Shown here piece by piece: positions 29,359-38,173 of a stretch of DNA of 64,000 nt. Under the pieces are notes generated by a model that saw only the letters and a program-made list of their open reading frames with translations, did no database searches and was not told the origin of the DNA. The DNA is from ZC4RG30 sp039932715 (GTDB lineage: Bacteria; Pseudomonadota; Gammaproteobacteria; Steroidobacterales; Steroidobacteraceae), in NCBI GenBank assembly GCA_039932715.1, contig JBDTPN010000002.1, positions 128,592 through 192,591 of the forward strand, read 5' to 3'. Made by a program: the position numbers and the translations under genes. Position 1 is the stretch's first letter. Every line of letters begins with the position of its first letter.

Positions 29359-29780
29359 CACCTTACGACTTCGACGAGTTTCAACGTCGCAGCCTGCGGG
29401 CGGCGGCCAGTCGCAAATCCTGGGCTTTGAGCGCTGTTGCGTCGGTGGCCGTGCTGGGCCTGGTGGTGTCACTGGCCGTGGTCACGCAGCGCACCGACGG
29501 CAACACGTATGCAATGGCCGATCCGGTGCCTGCCATGGACGGCGGGCAGCCAGGCGCAGAAGCAGTTACCGATTATGCGCAGCCGGCGCTGGTGGACCTT
29601 GGCCAGTTGGCCATGCGCAGCGAACTCGAAGATCGCATTGCCTGGTATGACGCGCAGCTTTCCGTGGGGCGCGTCAGCAGCGCTACCCCTGAACAGCTGC
29701 GGCAACTGGAATCGACGCGCAAACAACTCGCCGATTCGCTGCAGCATGTCAGTTATGCCCATACCCTTTTGAGTCTGTAG
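29343..29780 (+). CDS. Small membrane-anchored protein, likely anti-sigma partner
   Basis: This 145-residue protein has one transmembrane helix (LSAVASVAVLGLVVSLAVVT, about residues 29-48) between a short cytoplasmic N-terminus (PYDFDEFQRRSLRAAASRKS) and a periplasmic part ending in a coiled-coil-like segment (PEQLRQLESTRKQLADSLQH). I start it at ATG 29343 because GGAGG sits 6 bases before it; ATG 29355 lacks one. It overlaps the sigma gene by 16 bases. Topology and coupling suggest it holds the sigma factor, but no known anti-sigma fold is recognisable. Confidence 0.65.
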   Translation: MPDHMTPYDFDEFQRRSLRAAASRKSWALSAVASVAVLGLVVSLAVVTQRTDGNTYAMADPVPAMDGGQPGAEAVTDYAQPALVDLGQLAMRSELEDRIAWYDAQLSVGRVSSATPEQLRQLESTRKQLADSLQHVSYAHTLLSL

Positions 29781-29789
29781 AGGTAGCCC

Positions 29790-30812
29790 ATGTATTGCGC
29801 TCCCAGGTTCCTGATTGCCACCTTTCTCGCGCTGGGCACTGCGGCTGCGTTGGCCGATGCACCAGCACCAGCGGCTCCCCCTGCGCCAGGCGCTGCGGCT
29901 GCACCGCCCGTGCAGACGCAGTCACAGGTGCAAACCGAGCGCGCGCTGGCGGAAGCGCAGCAGCGTCTTGAAGCAGCTGCACGCGAAGTCGGCCGGTTGT
30001 CGGAACAGCTGGATCACCACATGGGCGACCAGCGATTCTTCTTCGCAGGCGCGGCGCCCATGCGTGCCCAGCTTGGCGTGCAGATCAGCAATTCCCCTTC
30101 CAAGGATGGCGCACATGTCATCGCCGTCAGCCCCGGTGGCCCGGCAGCAGAAGCGGGTATTCACGATGGCGATGTCATCACGGCCATTGGCGGCCAGGAC
30201 CTCACCAAATCCGCAGATCCGGGTCGCGAACTGGTCGATCAGGTGCGCCAATTGCAGACTGATCTGAAGGTCAAAGTGGCAATACTGCGCGATGGCAAGA
30301 AGATGAATTTCGACGTGATGCCGCGCCCAATGCCACAGACATTCGAGCTGCGACGAACTGCGCCGATGGCTGGCACTGCTCCCTTCCCGGGTCCGGGGCC
30401 AGGTCCGGCCCCCTACGCCTTCAACCCTTCGGGGAAGGGGCAGAACTGGGGCTACACGCGCAGCGCAGATGGGCAGAACTGGATCTATTCGCAAGGCGCG
30501 GATACGGGCATGGGTTTCCGCGGCATGGAATTCGCCACCCTGTCTGAAAAGCTGGGCAGCTACTTTGGCGTCAAGTCGGGCGTGCTGGTGGTTCGCGCCG
30601 GCAACAATGATGCATTCAAGCTGCAGGACGGTGATGTGATCCTGTCCATCGACGGTCGCGAGCCTGGCAATGCGCAGCATGCGGGCCGCATCCTGCGTTC
30701 CTATCGGGGCGGCGAGAAACTGACCCTGCGCGTACAACGCGACCGCAAGGCCCAGAGCATTGAGGTCATGCTGCCCGGCGGCAGCCCGGACAACAACGAC
30801 AACGACGACTAG
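29790..30812 (+). CDS. Periplasmic PDZ-domain protein
   Basis: This 340-residue exported protein has a signal peptide (LIATFLALGTAAALADA), an Ala/Pro-rich stretch, a short coiled coil (ERALAEAQQRLEAAAREVGR) and two PDZ domains: about residues 90-170 (IAVSPGGPAAEAGIHDGDVI) and about 257-330 (LQDGDVILSIDGREPG). There is no protease domain. In the sigma operon context it could bind misfolded protein C-termini or the anti-sigma partner and act as sensor (inference). It ends in an Asn/Asp-rich tail. Confidence 0.75.
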   Translation: MYCAPRFLIATFLALGTAAALADAPAPAAPPAPGAAAAPPVQTQSQVQTERALAEAQQRLEAAAREVGRLSEQLDHHMGDQRFFFAGAAPMRAQLGVQISNSPSKDGAHVIAVSPGGPAAEAGIHDGDVITAIGGQDLTKSADPGRELVDQVRQLQTDLKVKVAILRDGKKMNFDVMPRPMPQTFELRRTAPMAGTAPFPGPGPGPAPYAFNPSGKGQNWGYTRSADGQNWIYSQGADTGMGFRGMEFATLSEKLGSYFGVKSGVLVVRAGNNDAFKLQDGDVILSIDGREPGNAQHAGRILRSYRGGEKLTLRVQRDRKAQSIEVMLPGGSPDNNDNDD

Positions 30813-30828
30813 GTAAGATGCGCGGTTC

Positions 30829-31887
30829 GTGCGCCGCGCAGACTTCCACTACGAACTTCCTCCCGAACTGATCGCGCAGGCGCCATTGCCCGCGCGTTCC
30901 GGCAGCCGGCTGCTTGCGCTTGATGGCGCCAGTGGCCAGCTTGACGACCACGTTTTCACGGATCTGCCGTCGTTGCTGCGTCCGGGCGACCTGCTGGTGT
31001 TCAATGACACGCGCGTGGTTGCGGCGCGCCTGTTCGGCAACAAGGATTCCGGTGGGCGCGTCGAAGTGTTCCTGGAGCGGCCCATCGGCCCGCAACGCGC
31101 GCTGGTGCAACTGCGCGCCAGCAAGGCCATCCGTGAGGGAATGGTCATCAATACAGACGGCGGAACCGTGACGGTGATCGCCCGTGACAGTGGCTACGAA
31201 GATGGCAACCTCTGGGAAATCCAGACGCCCTCCGAAGTGCTGCCGTTCTTCGAGGCGCATGGCGCCACGCCGCTGCCCCCCTACATCACGCGCGCAGCGG
31301 ACTCATCCGACATCGAGCGCTATCAGAGCATTTTCGCCCGCGTTCCCGGTGCCGTCGCCGCACCTACGGCCAGCCTGCATTTCGACCCGGAGCTGGTCGC
31401 ACGAATCGATGCGGCGGGTGTCGCGCGTTCGCAGGTCACGCTGCATGTGGGGGCAGGCACTTTTCAGCCGCTGCGCGTACAGAATATCTGCGAGCATGTA
31501 ATGCACGCCGAACGCTTCGAGGTTTCGCCCGGACTGGTGAGTGCCGTTGCAAAATGTCGCGCGGTGGGTGGTCGCGTGATCGCAGTGGGAACCACCGTGG
31601 CGCGCGCGCTGGAATCCGCGGCTGCCAGCACGCAGGCTTCGGGCCGCCTTGCCCCCTGCAGCGGCGAAACACGCTTGTTCATCACGCCGGGCTATGCTTT
31701 TCGCGTAGTGGACGCATTGCTCACCAATTTTCACCTGCCAGAATCCACGCTGCTGATGCTGGTATCGGCTTTCGCTGGACGGGAGCAAGTGCTGGCGGCC
31801 TACGCCCATGCGGTGCGCCAGCGCTACCGGTTTTTCAGCTATGGAGATGCGATGTTCATCACCGCCGCCCCCGGAGCCTGCGCGTGA
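30829..31887 (+). CDS. queA: S-adenosylmethionine:tRNA ribosyltransferase-isomerase
   Basis: This 352-residue enzyme adds the epoxycyclopentane ring precursor to preQ1 in tRNA, on the queuosine pathway. N-terminus ADFHYELPPELIAQAPLPAR, the motif LLVFNDTRVVAARL and HVGAGTFQPLR are diagnostic. Start GTG 30829; TAAGAT lies 9 bases before it and no ribosome site is seen. Its stop overlaps tgt (GTGA at 31884-31887), the next pathway gene. Confidence 0.95.
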   Translation: MRRADFHYELPPELIAQAPLPARSGSRLLALDGASGQLDDHVFTDLPSLLRPGDLLVFNDTRVVAARLFGNKDSGGRVEVFLERPIGPQRALVQLRASKAIREGMVINTDGGTVTVIARDSGYEDGNLWEIQTPSEVLPFFEAHGATPLPPYITRAADSSDIERYQSIFARVPGAVAAPTASLHFDPELVARIDAAGVARSQVTLHVGAGTFQPLRVQNICEHVMHAERFEVSPGLVSAVAKCRAVGGRVIAVGTTVARALESAAASTQASGRLAPCSGETRLFITPGYAFRVVDALLTNFHLPESTLLMLVSAFAGREQVLAAYAHAVRQRYRFFSYGDAMFITAAPGACA

Positions 31888-33014
31888 TCTCATACGAGCT
31901 GCTGCGCACCGAAGGCGCCGCACGCCGCGGCCGGCTCACGCTGGATCGGGGTGTGATCGAAACACCGGCTTTCATGCCCGTGGGAACCTATGGCACGGTC
32001 AAGGCCATGACGCCCGAGGAACTGGAATCCCTGGGTGCGCAGATCGTTCTGGGCAACACTTTTCACCTGATGCTGCGTCCCGGTACGGAAATAATCCGCG
32101 CGCATGGCGGCTTGCATGGATTCATGCACTGGCAGCGCCCCATACTCACTGACTCGGGCGGCTTCCAGGTGTTCAGCCTGGCGGAGCTGCGCAAAATTAC
32201 CGAAGAGGGCGTTACATTTCGTTCGCCCATCGATGGTGCGCAGGTCAATCTTACGCCTGAGGATTCCATGGACGTGCAGCGCGCGCTGGCTTCCGATATC
32301 GCCATGTGTTTCGACGACTGCACGCCGTGGCCAGCCACTGAAGTCCAGGCGCGCGATTCAATGCAACGTTCGATGCGCTGGGCGACGCGCTCGCACCAGC
32401 ACTACTACCGTGAGGATCCGGCCGCGGGAGGTGGTCCGCCGGGCAACCTGTTCGGCATTGTCCAGGGCGGCATGTATACCGACCTGCGTGTGGCCTCGGT
32501 GGAGGCGCTGACCCGCATCGGCTTTCCTGGCTATGCCATCGGCGGTCTTGCGGTGGGCGAGCCCCAGGAAGTGCGCTTGCAGGTGCTCGAAACCCTCGAG
32601 CCGTTGCTGCCCCGCGACCGGCCGCGCTATCTCATGGGCGTAGGTCGCCCGGAAGACCTGATTGCCGCGGTGTCACGCGGGGTGGACATGTTCGACTGCG
32701 TGATGCCCACGCGCCATGCGCGCAACGGGCATCTGTTCACCTCCACCGGCGTGGTCAACATCCGCAATGCCGCGCATGCCACGGACACCGGCCCGCTGGA
32801 TGCGGCCTGCGGCTGCTACACCTGCGCCCATTATTCGCGCGCCTACCTGCGGCACCTGGACCGCTGCAATGAAATCCTGGGGGCGCGCCTCAATACCCTG
32901 CACAACCTTTGGTTTTACCTGGACCTGATGCGCCAGATGCGGGCAGCGCTGGATGCCGGGGAATTTGCGGCATTTGCGCGCCAGTGGCTGGCCAGGACCG
33001 GCCCTGTGGCATAA
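31884..33014 (+). CDS. tgt: tRNA-guanine transglycosylase
   Basis: This 376-residue enzyme swaps G34 for preQ1 in Asp, Asn, His and Tyr tRNAs. Motifs: ETPAFMPVGTYGTVKAM, the general-acid Asp in LTDSGGFQVFSL, GGLAVGEP, the nucleophile Asp in VDMFDCVMPTRHARNG, and a Zn site with CGCYTCAHYSRAYLRHL. Start GTG 31884 gives the correct family length. It is coupled to queA and followed by yajC-secD-secF, the order conserved in E. coli. Confidence 0.96.
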   Translation: MISYELLRTEGAARRGRLTLDRGVIETPAFMPVGTYGTVKAMTPEELESLGAQIVLGNTFHLMLRPGTEIIRAHGGLHGFMHWQRPILTDSGGFQVFSLAELRKITEEGVTFRSPIDGAQVNLTPEDSMDVQRALASDIAMCFDDCTPWPATEVQARDSMQRSMRWATRSHQHYYREDPAAGGGPPGNLFGIVQGGMYTDLRVASVEALTRIGFPGYAIGGLAVGEPQEVRLQVLETLEPLLPRDRPRYLMGVGRPEDLIAAVSRGVDMFDCVMPTRHARNGHLFTSTGVVNIRNAAHATDTGPLDAACGCYTCAHYSRAYLRHLDRCNEILGARLNTLHNLWFYLDLMRQMRAALDAGEFAAFARQWLARTGPVA

Positions 33015-33015
33015 T
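33007..33015 (+). promoter_or_regulatory. Extended -10 promoter for yajC-secD-secF
   Basis: TGGCATAAT is an extended -10 (TGn + CATAAT, 5 of 6) that overlaps the tgt stop codon. Transcription would start near 33022, leaving a leader of about 23 bases with GGGAG before the yajC ATG. It would give the sec genes their own promoter inside the que operon. Confidence 0.5.
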
Positions 33016-33044
33016 GCGCGGCCTTTTTTCCCGGGAGCACTGCC

Positions 33045-33374
33045 ATGAACCTGCTGATTTCCGATGCCCATGCCCAGGCGGCCGGGGCTTCTCCTGGCGC
33101 TGGCTACAGCCAGTACCTGATCATCATCGTGTTCGTGGCCGTGTTCTATTTCCTGCTGATCCGCCCGCAGCAGAAGCGCGCCAAGGAACACCAGTCGCTG
33201 CTGTCCAAGCTGGCCGCAGGTGATGAAGTCATAACCACGGGTGGTGTCCTGGGCCGGGTCACCGATGTGGGTGATAGCTTCGTGACGGTTGAAATCGCCG
33301 ATGGCGTCCGCATCAAGGTGCAGAAGTCACAGGTCACGCAGCTGGTGCCCAAGGGCACGTACAAGGGCGCCTGA
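33045..33374 (+). CDS. yajC: Sec translocon accessory subunit YajC
   Basis: This 109-residue single-span protein has YLIIIVFVAVFYFLLIRPQQ as its membrane segment and RPQQKRAKEHQSLLSKLAAG directly after, then the soluble GDEVITTGGVLGRVTDV domain. All are typical of YajC, which joins SecDF and YidC at the inner membrane. secD follows after 5 bases. Confidence 0.95.
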   Translation: MNLLISDAHAQAAGASPGAGYSQYLIIIVFVAVFYFLLIRPQQKRAKEHQSLLSKLAAGDEVITTGGVLGRVTDVGDSFVTVEIADGVRIKVQKSQVTQLVPKGTYKGA

Positions 33375-33379
33375 TAACA

Positions 33380-35263
33380 ATGCTTGAGTTCGCCCGCTGG
33401 AAATACATCCTGGTCGCCCTCGTGGCGGTGTTTGCGTTTGCGCTGGCCGCGCCGAATTTTTTTGGCCAGGATGACGCACTGCAAGTAGCCCGCAAGGACC
33501 GCGCCGACATCGACGCCGCGGGCCGCACTGACATCGAGAAAGTGCTGCAGAAGCACAACGTGGCTTTCAAGCGCTCATTCATCGACACCGGTCGGTTGAT
33601 GGTGCTGTTCGACGACCCCAACACGCGGCTGCGTGCCCGCGACGCCGTCAACGATGATCTCGCTGCGACACATGTTTCAGCGCTGATGCGCGCTTCACGC
33701 GCACCCGAGCTGTTCCGCACCATCGGGCTGCGACCCATGTCACTGGGGCTAGACCTGCGCGGCGGCCTGTCGTTGCTCTACCAGGTGGACGTCAACGGCG
33801 CCGTTGACCAGCTGCTCGACAGCTACGAACAGGATTTTCGGCGCGCGCTGACGGCAAAGAACATCAACCTGGCGGATGCTTCGCGCGTCACTGGCGATGA
33901 CCAGGCGCCGCGCGGAGTGCGCGTGACGTTTCCCACTGGCACCGATGTTTCAGCCGCGCGCGACGTCATGGAGAAAGTCGTCAGTGACCTGACCTACACG
34001 ACCGGCGATGCCGGCGGCACTGCCTTCGTCGATGCCACTATGACTTCGGCGCAGATAACCGAGCGCAAGCGCAACGCGATTGCGCAGGTCATGAGCACAC
34101 TGCGCAATCGCGTCACTGAACTGGGCGTATCTGAGCCGATGGTGCGCCAGCAGGGCATAGACAGGATTTCCGTCGAGTTGCCTGGTGTGTCGAATTCCGC
34201 CGAAGTGAAGGACATCCTCGGCAAGGTCACCCAGCTGGAATTCCGCCTGACCGACACCGTCAACAATGTGCAGGAAGCCGTGCTCAAGGGCCGCGCGCCA
34301 CTGGGTTCGCGCATCTACTATCATCGCGAAGAAAACGGCGTAAAGCGCCCGACGCTGCTTAAGCGCGAAGTGATCGCCACGGGTGACCAGCTGGTCGACG
34401 CCAAGACCACCGTTACGCAGGAAGGTCCTGGTGTGTCCATCCGCCTCAACGCCCAGGCCGGCGATGAAATGCTGCGTACCACGCAGGCCAATATTGGGCA
34501 TCCCATGGGCGTGGTGCTGATCGAGCGCACCCGCCAGAAGTCCATGGTCGACGGCAAGGAAGTGGAGCGGGATGTCACCACGCAGGATGTCATCAACGAA
34601 GCCACCATCCGTGGCGTATTCAGCAACCAGTTCAACATCACCGGACTAAAGCAGGGCGAGGCGCGTGAACTGGCGCTGCTGATGCGTTCCGGACAGTTGG
34701 CTGCCCCGTTGTCTGTGGTCAGTGAACGTCCCATTGGTCCGTCCTTGGGAGCGGCCAACATTGACGCCGGTATTCGCGCGCTGCTGATCGGTTCGGTGGC
34801 CCTGTTCCTGTTCATGATTTTCTACTATCACCTGTTCGGCGTGGTGGCCTCCGTCGTGCTGTTGTGCAATGTGGTGCTGCTGACGGCGCTGCTGTCGATG
34901 TTCCACGCATCACTTTCATTGCCGGGCATGGCCGGCATCCTGCTGACCGTGGGCATGGCCGTGGACGCCAACGTCATCATTTACGAGCGCATCCGCGAGG
35001 AATTACGCAACGGCGTTTCGCCGCAGACATCCATCCGTTCGGGATTCGAGAAGGCGTTCTCTGCCATCCTCGATTCCAACGTTACCACCGCTATCGCCGG
35101 TCTGGTGCTGTGGGTGTTTGGCACTGGTCCCATCCGCAGCTTTGCCATCGTGTTGACGCTGGGCATTGCCACCTCAATGTTTACTTCGTTGCTGGGCAGT
35201 CGTGCGCTGCTGACACTGATCTATGGCGGCAAGCACAAGCCGCAGCGCCTGGCCATTGGCTAA
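33380..35263 (+). CDS. secD: Protein translocase subunit SecD
   Basis: This 627-residue RND-type protein uses the proton gradient to pull proteins out on the periplasmic side. One N-terminal helix, a large periplasmic domain with LGLDLRGGLSLLYQVD (the D1 motif) and GVSEPMVRQQGIDRISVELP, then five C-terminal helices with GMAVDANVIIYERIREEL are visible. Length matches E. coli (615). It lies between yajC and secF. Confidence 0.96.
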   Translation: MLEFARWKYILVALVAVFAFALAAPNFFGQDDALQVARKDRADIDAAGRTDIEKVLQKHNVAFKRSFIDTGRLMVLFDDPNTRLRARDAVNDDLAATHVSALMRASRAPELFRTIGLRPMSLGLDLRGGLSLLYQVDVNGAVDQLLDSYEQDFRRALTAKNINLADASRVTGDDQAPRGVRVTFPTGTDVSAARDVMEKVVSDLTYTTGDAGGTAFVDATMTSAQITERKRNAIAQVMSTLRNRVTELGVSEPMVRQQGIDRISVELPGVSNSAEVKDILGKVTQLEFRLTDTVNNVQEAVLKGRAPLGSRIYYHREENGVKRPTLLKREVIATGDQLVDAKTTVTQEGPGVSIRLNAQAGDEMLRTTQANIGHPMGVVLIERTRQKSMVDGKEVERDVTTQDVINEATIRGVFSNQFNITGLKQGEARELALLMRSGQLAAPLSVVSERPIGPSLGAANIDAGIRALLIGSVALFLFMIFYYHLFGVVASVVLLCNVVLLTALLSMFHASLSLPGMAGILLTVGMAVDANVIIYERIREELRNGVSPQTSIRSGFEKAFSAILDSNVTTAIAGLVLWVFGTGPIRSFAIVLTLGIATSMFTSLLGSRALLTLIYGGKHKPQRLAIG

Positions 35264-35284
35264 GACGCGCTCAGGAGATAGCTA

Positions 35285-36220
35285 GTGGAATTCTTTGGCA
35301 AGGCAACCAGCTTCCCGTTCATGGCCACGCGGCGTATCTGGTACACGCTGTCCATACTGGTGGTCGCGGCTTCGCTGGTGCTGTTCTTCACCCGCGGCCT
35401 CAACCTGACCATCGATTTCACCGGCGGCACCGTGGTCGAGGCATCCTTCCCGCAAGCGCCGTCGGTGGACAAGGTGCGTGCATCGCTTGCTGCGGCAGGC
35501 TTCGAGGATCCCACCGTCCAGAATATTGGTTCCGCGCGCGACATATCCGCGCGACTGGCGTCAGATCCCAAACAGACGGTGGAGCAGGTGCGTGCGCGCG
35601 TCACCACGGCACTTCAGAGTGTTGATCCGGCAGTGCATATCGAACCGCTGGAATTCGTGGGCCCCCAAGTGGGCAAGGAACTGCGCAACAGCGCCTTCTG
35701 GGCACTGGGCCTGACATTGTTGCTGGTAGGCGCTTACATCGCTGTGCGTTTCCATACCTGGCGGCTTTCCGTGGGCGCCATCCTCGCGCTGATGCATGAC
35801 CCCATCCTCATCATTGGCTGGTTCGCGCTGTCGCAGACACCATTCGACCTGGCCGTCGTGGCGGCGCTTCTGGCCGTGGTGGGCTATTCGCTCAACGACA
35901 CCATCATTGTGTTCGACCGCATCCGCGAGCGCTTCGAGGCCAACCGGCGGTTGGCCCCGGCGCTGGTGCTGGACCAGTCCATCAACCAGACCCTGTCGCG
36001 CACCATCATGACCAAGGTCACCACATTGATCGTGGTGGTCGCGTTGCTGGTGCTGGGTGGCCCGGCCCTGCGCGGCTTCTCCGAGGCGCTGGTGATCGGC
36101 ATTCTTGCCGGCACCTATTCGTCGATCTACATTTCTGCAGCGGTTGCCCTGGACCTTGGCCTCAAGGCAGAGCACGTCTTCCCCACGGTTCGCAGCAAGA
36201 TTATCGACAGCCTTCCCTGA
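35285..36220 (+). CDS. secF: Protein translocase subunit SecF
   Basis: This 311-residue partner of SecD has six helices. It carries LNLTIDFTGGTVVEASF after the first helix, and VVGYSLNDTIIVFDRIRE and SRTIMTKVTTLIVVVAL in the conserved RND core. GTG start 35285 follows GGAGATAGCTA. Its stop overlaps the terC start (TGATG), so terC is co-translated. Confidence 0.96.
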   Translation: MEFFGKATSFPFMATRRIWYTLSILVVAASLVLFFTRGLNLTIDFTGGTVVEASFPQAPSVDKVRASLAAAGFEDPTVQNIGSARDISARLASDPKQTVEQVRARVTTALQSVDPAVHIEPLEFVGPQVGKELRNSAFWALGLTLLLVGAYIAVRFHTWRLSVGAILALMHDPILIIGWFALSQTPFDLAVVAALLAVVGYSLNDTIIVFDRIRERFEANRRLAPALVLDQSINQTLSRTIMTKVTTLIVVVALLVLGGPALRGFSEALVIGILAGTYSSIYISAAVALDLGLKAEHVFPTVRSKIIDSLP

Positions 36221-36954
36221 TGCAGCTGCTTGCAGATCCATCCGCCTGGATGGCGCTGTTCACTTTGACGGCGCTCGAGATCGTCCTCGGCATCGACAAC
36301 ATCATTTTCATTTCCATCCTGGTCGGGCGCCTTCCGCAAGCGCAACACGAGCGTGCGCGGGTCTCTGGCCTGGGCCTGGCCATGTTCACGCGCATTGCGC
36401 TGCTGTTCTCCATCGTCTGGCTGACACGGCTGACCAGGCCGATGTTCGCGATCTACGGCCACGATTTTTCGGGCCGCGACCTGATCCTCATCGCCGGTGG
36501 CCTGTTCCTGCTGGTGAAGAGCGTGCTCGAAGTGCACCACACCATGGAAGGCGCGGCGGATCCGCGCAAGCCGCGCCTGTTGTCGTCGTTCCTGATGATC
36601 ATCATCCAGATCGCCGTCATCGACATCGTGTTCTCGCTGGATTCGGTTTTCACGGCCGTGGGCCTGGCCCGGGCGGACCAGGTGCCGGTGATGGTGGTGG
36701 CCATCGTGATCTCGGTGCTGGTGATGATGTTCGTGTCCAGGTCCATCTCGAATTTCGTTGATGCCCATCCCACGGTGAAGGTGCTGGCGCTGGCCTTCCT
36801 GGTGCTGGTGGGCATTGCACTCATCGCCGATGGCACGGGCACCCATATTCCCAAGGGCTACCTGTACTTCGCCATGGCCTTCTCGGTGGGGGTCGAAATG
36901 ATCAACCTGCGGCTGCGCAAACTGCTGGACCGCAACCGCGACCAAAGCGGCTGA
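36220..36954 (+). CDS. TerC-family integral membrane protein
   Basis: This 244-residue protein has about seven transmembrane segments and both TerC acidic motifs: ALEIVLGIDNIIFISILVGR near the start and AVIDIVFSLDSVFTAVGLA in the middle. Known relatives (Alx, MeeF/MeeY) export Mn2+, in some cases to metallate secreted enzymes. Placement directly after secF fits such a role at the translocon, but the ion is inference. It ends 49 bases before livK. Confidence 0.9.
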   Translation: MQLLADPSAWMALFTLTALEIVLGIDNIIFISILVGRLPQAQHERARVSGLGLAMFTRIALLFSIVWLTRLTRPMFAIYGHDFSGRDLILIAGGLFLLVKSVLEVHHTMEGAADPRKPRLLSSFLMIIIQIAVIDIVFSLDSVFTAVGLARADQVPVMVVAIVISVLVMMFVSRSISNFVDAHPTVKVLALAFLVLVGIALIADGTGTHIPKGYLYFAMAFSVGVEMINLRLRKLLDRNRDQSG

Positions 36955-36960
36955 GCCCTC

Positions 36961-36966
36961 TATACT
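36961..36966 (+). promoter_or_regulatory. -10 element upstream of livK
   Basis: TATACT matches the -10 consensus in 5 of 6 positions and lies 37 bases before the livK ATG, just after the terC stop. No convincing -35 is present at 16-18 bases, so it may need an activator. Confidence 0.4.
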
Positions 36967-37003
36967 GGGGCCAGTTGCCGCTACCTACACAACGGACACA
37001 CCC

Positions 37004-38161
37004 ATGAAATCAGCGAGCCTTCGAGTCCTGGCAGCCGTTATTGCCGGCGCGGTGCTTCTGGCCAGTTGCTCCAAATCCGGGGGCGGCGGCGCGGCCAGCG
37101 ACTCCATCAGCATCGGCGAGTTCGCGTCGCTGACGGGCAAGGAGGCCGCCTTCGGCCAGTCCTCGCACAAGGGCACCCAGCTGGCCATCGACGAACTGAT
37201 CGCTGGCGGCGGCCTGCTGGGCAAGAAGATCGAATTCGTCTACGAGGACAACCGCAGCACACCCGGTGAGTCCGCAACCATTGCCAAGAAGCTGATCACC
37301 CGCGACAAGGTGGTTGCCATCCTGGGCGAGGTGGCTTCGGGGCGATCACTGGAAGCCGCGCCCATTGCGCAGGCCAGCAAGGTGCCCATGATCTCGCCGT
37401 CGTCCACCAACCCCAAGGTGACCGAGACGGGCGACTACATCTTCCGCGTGTGTTTCACCGATCCCTTCCAGGGTCGACTGCTGGCGCAGTTCGCCAAGAC
37501 GACCCTCAAGGCACAGAAGGTCGCGATCATTTCCGATGTGGCGGCGCCCTACAGCGTGGGATTGGCGCAGTTCTTTCGCGAGCCATTTCTCGCGGGCGGC
37601 GGGCAGATAGTGTCCGAGCAGAAATACACCGGTGGCGACAAGGATTTCAAGGCACAGCTCACTGCCATCAAGAGCACCAACCCCGAAGCCATCATGATCC
37701 CCGGTTACTACACCGAGGCTGGCCTGATTGTCGCGCAGGCCCGGCAACTGGGCATCACCGTGCCCATGTTTGGCGGCGATGGCTGGGAGGCGCCCGAGTT
37801 GTTGCAGATTGCCGGTCCCGCAGCGCTCGAAGGCACCTACTACTCCACCCACTTCTCATCCGAGAACACCGACCCGTTGGTGCAGAAATTCGTCGCCGCC
37901 TACAAGGCCAAATATAACGGCGAAACTCCGGACGCCATGGCGGCGCTGGGTTATGACTCGGCCATGCTGCTGGCCGATGCCATCAAGCGGGCGGGCAGCA
38001 CCGAGGGACCCAAGCTGCGCGACGCATTGGCCGCGACCAAAGACTTTCCGGGTGCGACGGGCGCCACCACACTGGACGCGCATCGCGATGCGTCCAAGTC
38101 CGCGGTGATCATCACTGTCAAGGATGGCAAGTTCAAATACGTCGAAACCATCGCGCCGTGA
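37004..38161 (+). CDS. livK: Branched-chain amino acid ABC transporter, substrate-binding lipoprotein
   Basis: This 385-residue type I periplasmic binding protein has an N-terminal lipoprotein signal with lipobox LASC (AAVIAGAVLLASCSKSGGGG). Domain motifs such as ISIGEFASLTGKEAAFGQSS and AQASKVPMISPSSTNPKVTE match the Leu/Ile/Val-binding family. It feeds the LivHMGF transporter encoded directly downstream. The exact ligand (branched amino acid, amide or urea) cannot be read from sequence. Confidence 0.93.
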   Translation: MKSASLRVLAAVIAGAVLLASCSKSGGGGAASDSISIGEFASLTGKEAAFGQSSHKGTQLAIDELIAGGGLLGKKIEFVYEDNRSTPGESATIAKKLITRDKVVAILGEVASGRSLEAAPIAQASKVPMISPSSTNPKVTETGDYIFRVCFTDPFQGRLLAQFAKTTLKAQKVAIISDVAAPYSVGLAQFFREPFLAGGGQIVSEQKYTGGDKDFKAQLTAIKSTNPEAIMIPGYYTEAGLIVAQARQLGITVPMFGGDGWEAPELLQIAGPAALEGTYYSTHFSSENTDPLVQKFVAAYKAKYNGETPDAMAALGYDSAMLLADAIKRAGSTEGPKLRDALAATKDFPGATGATTLDAHRDASKSAVIITVKDGKFKYVETIAP

Positions 38162-38173
38162 GGCTTCCGCCGC

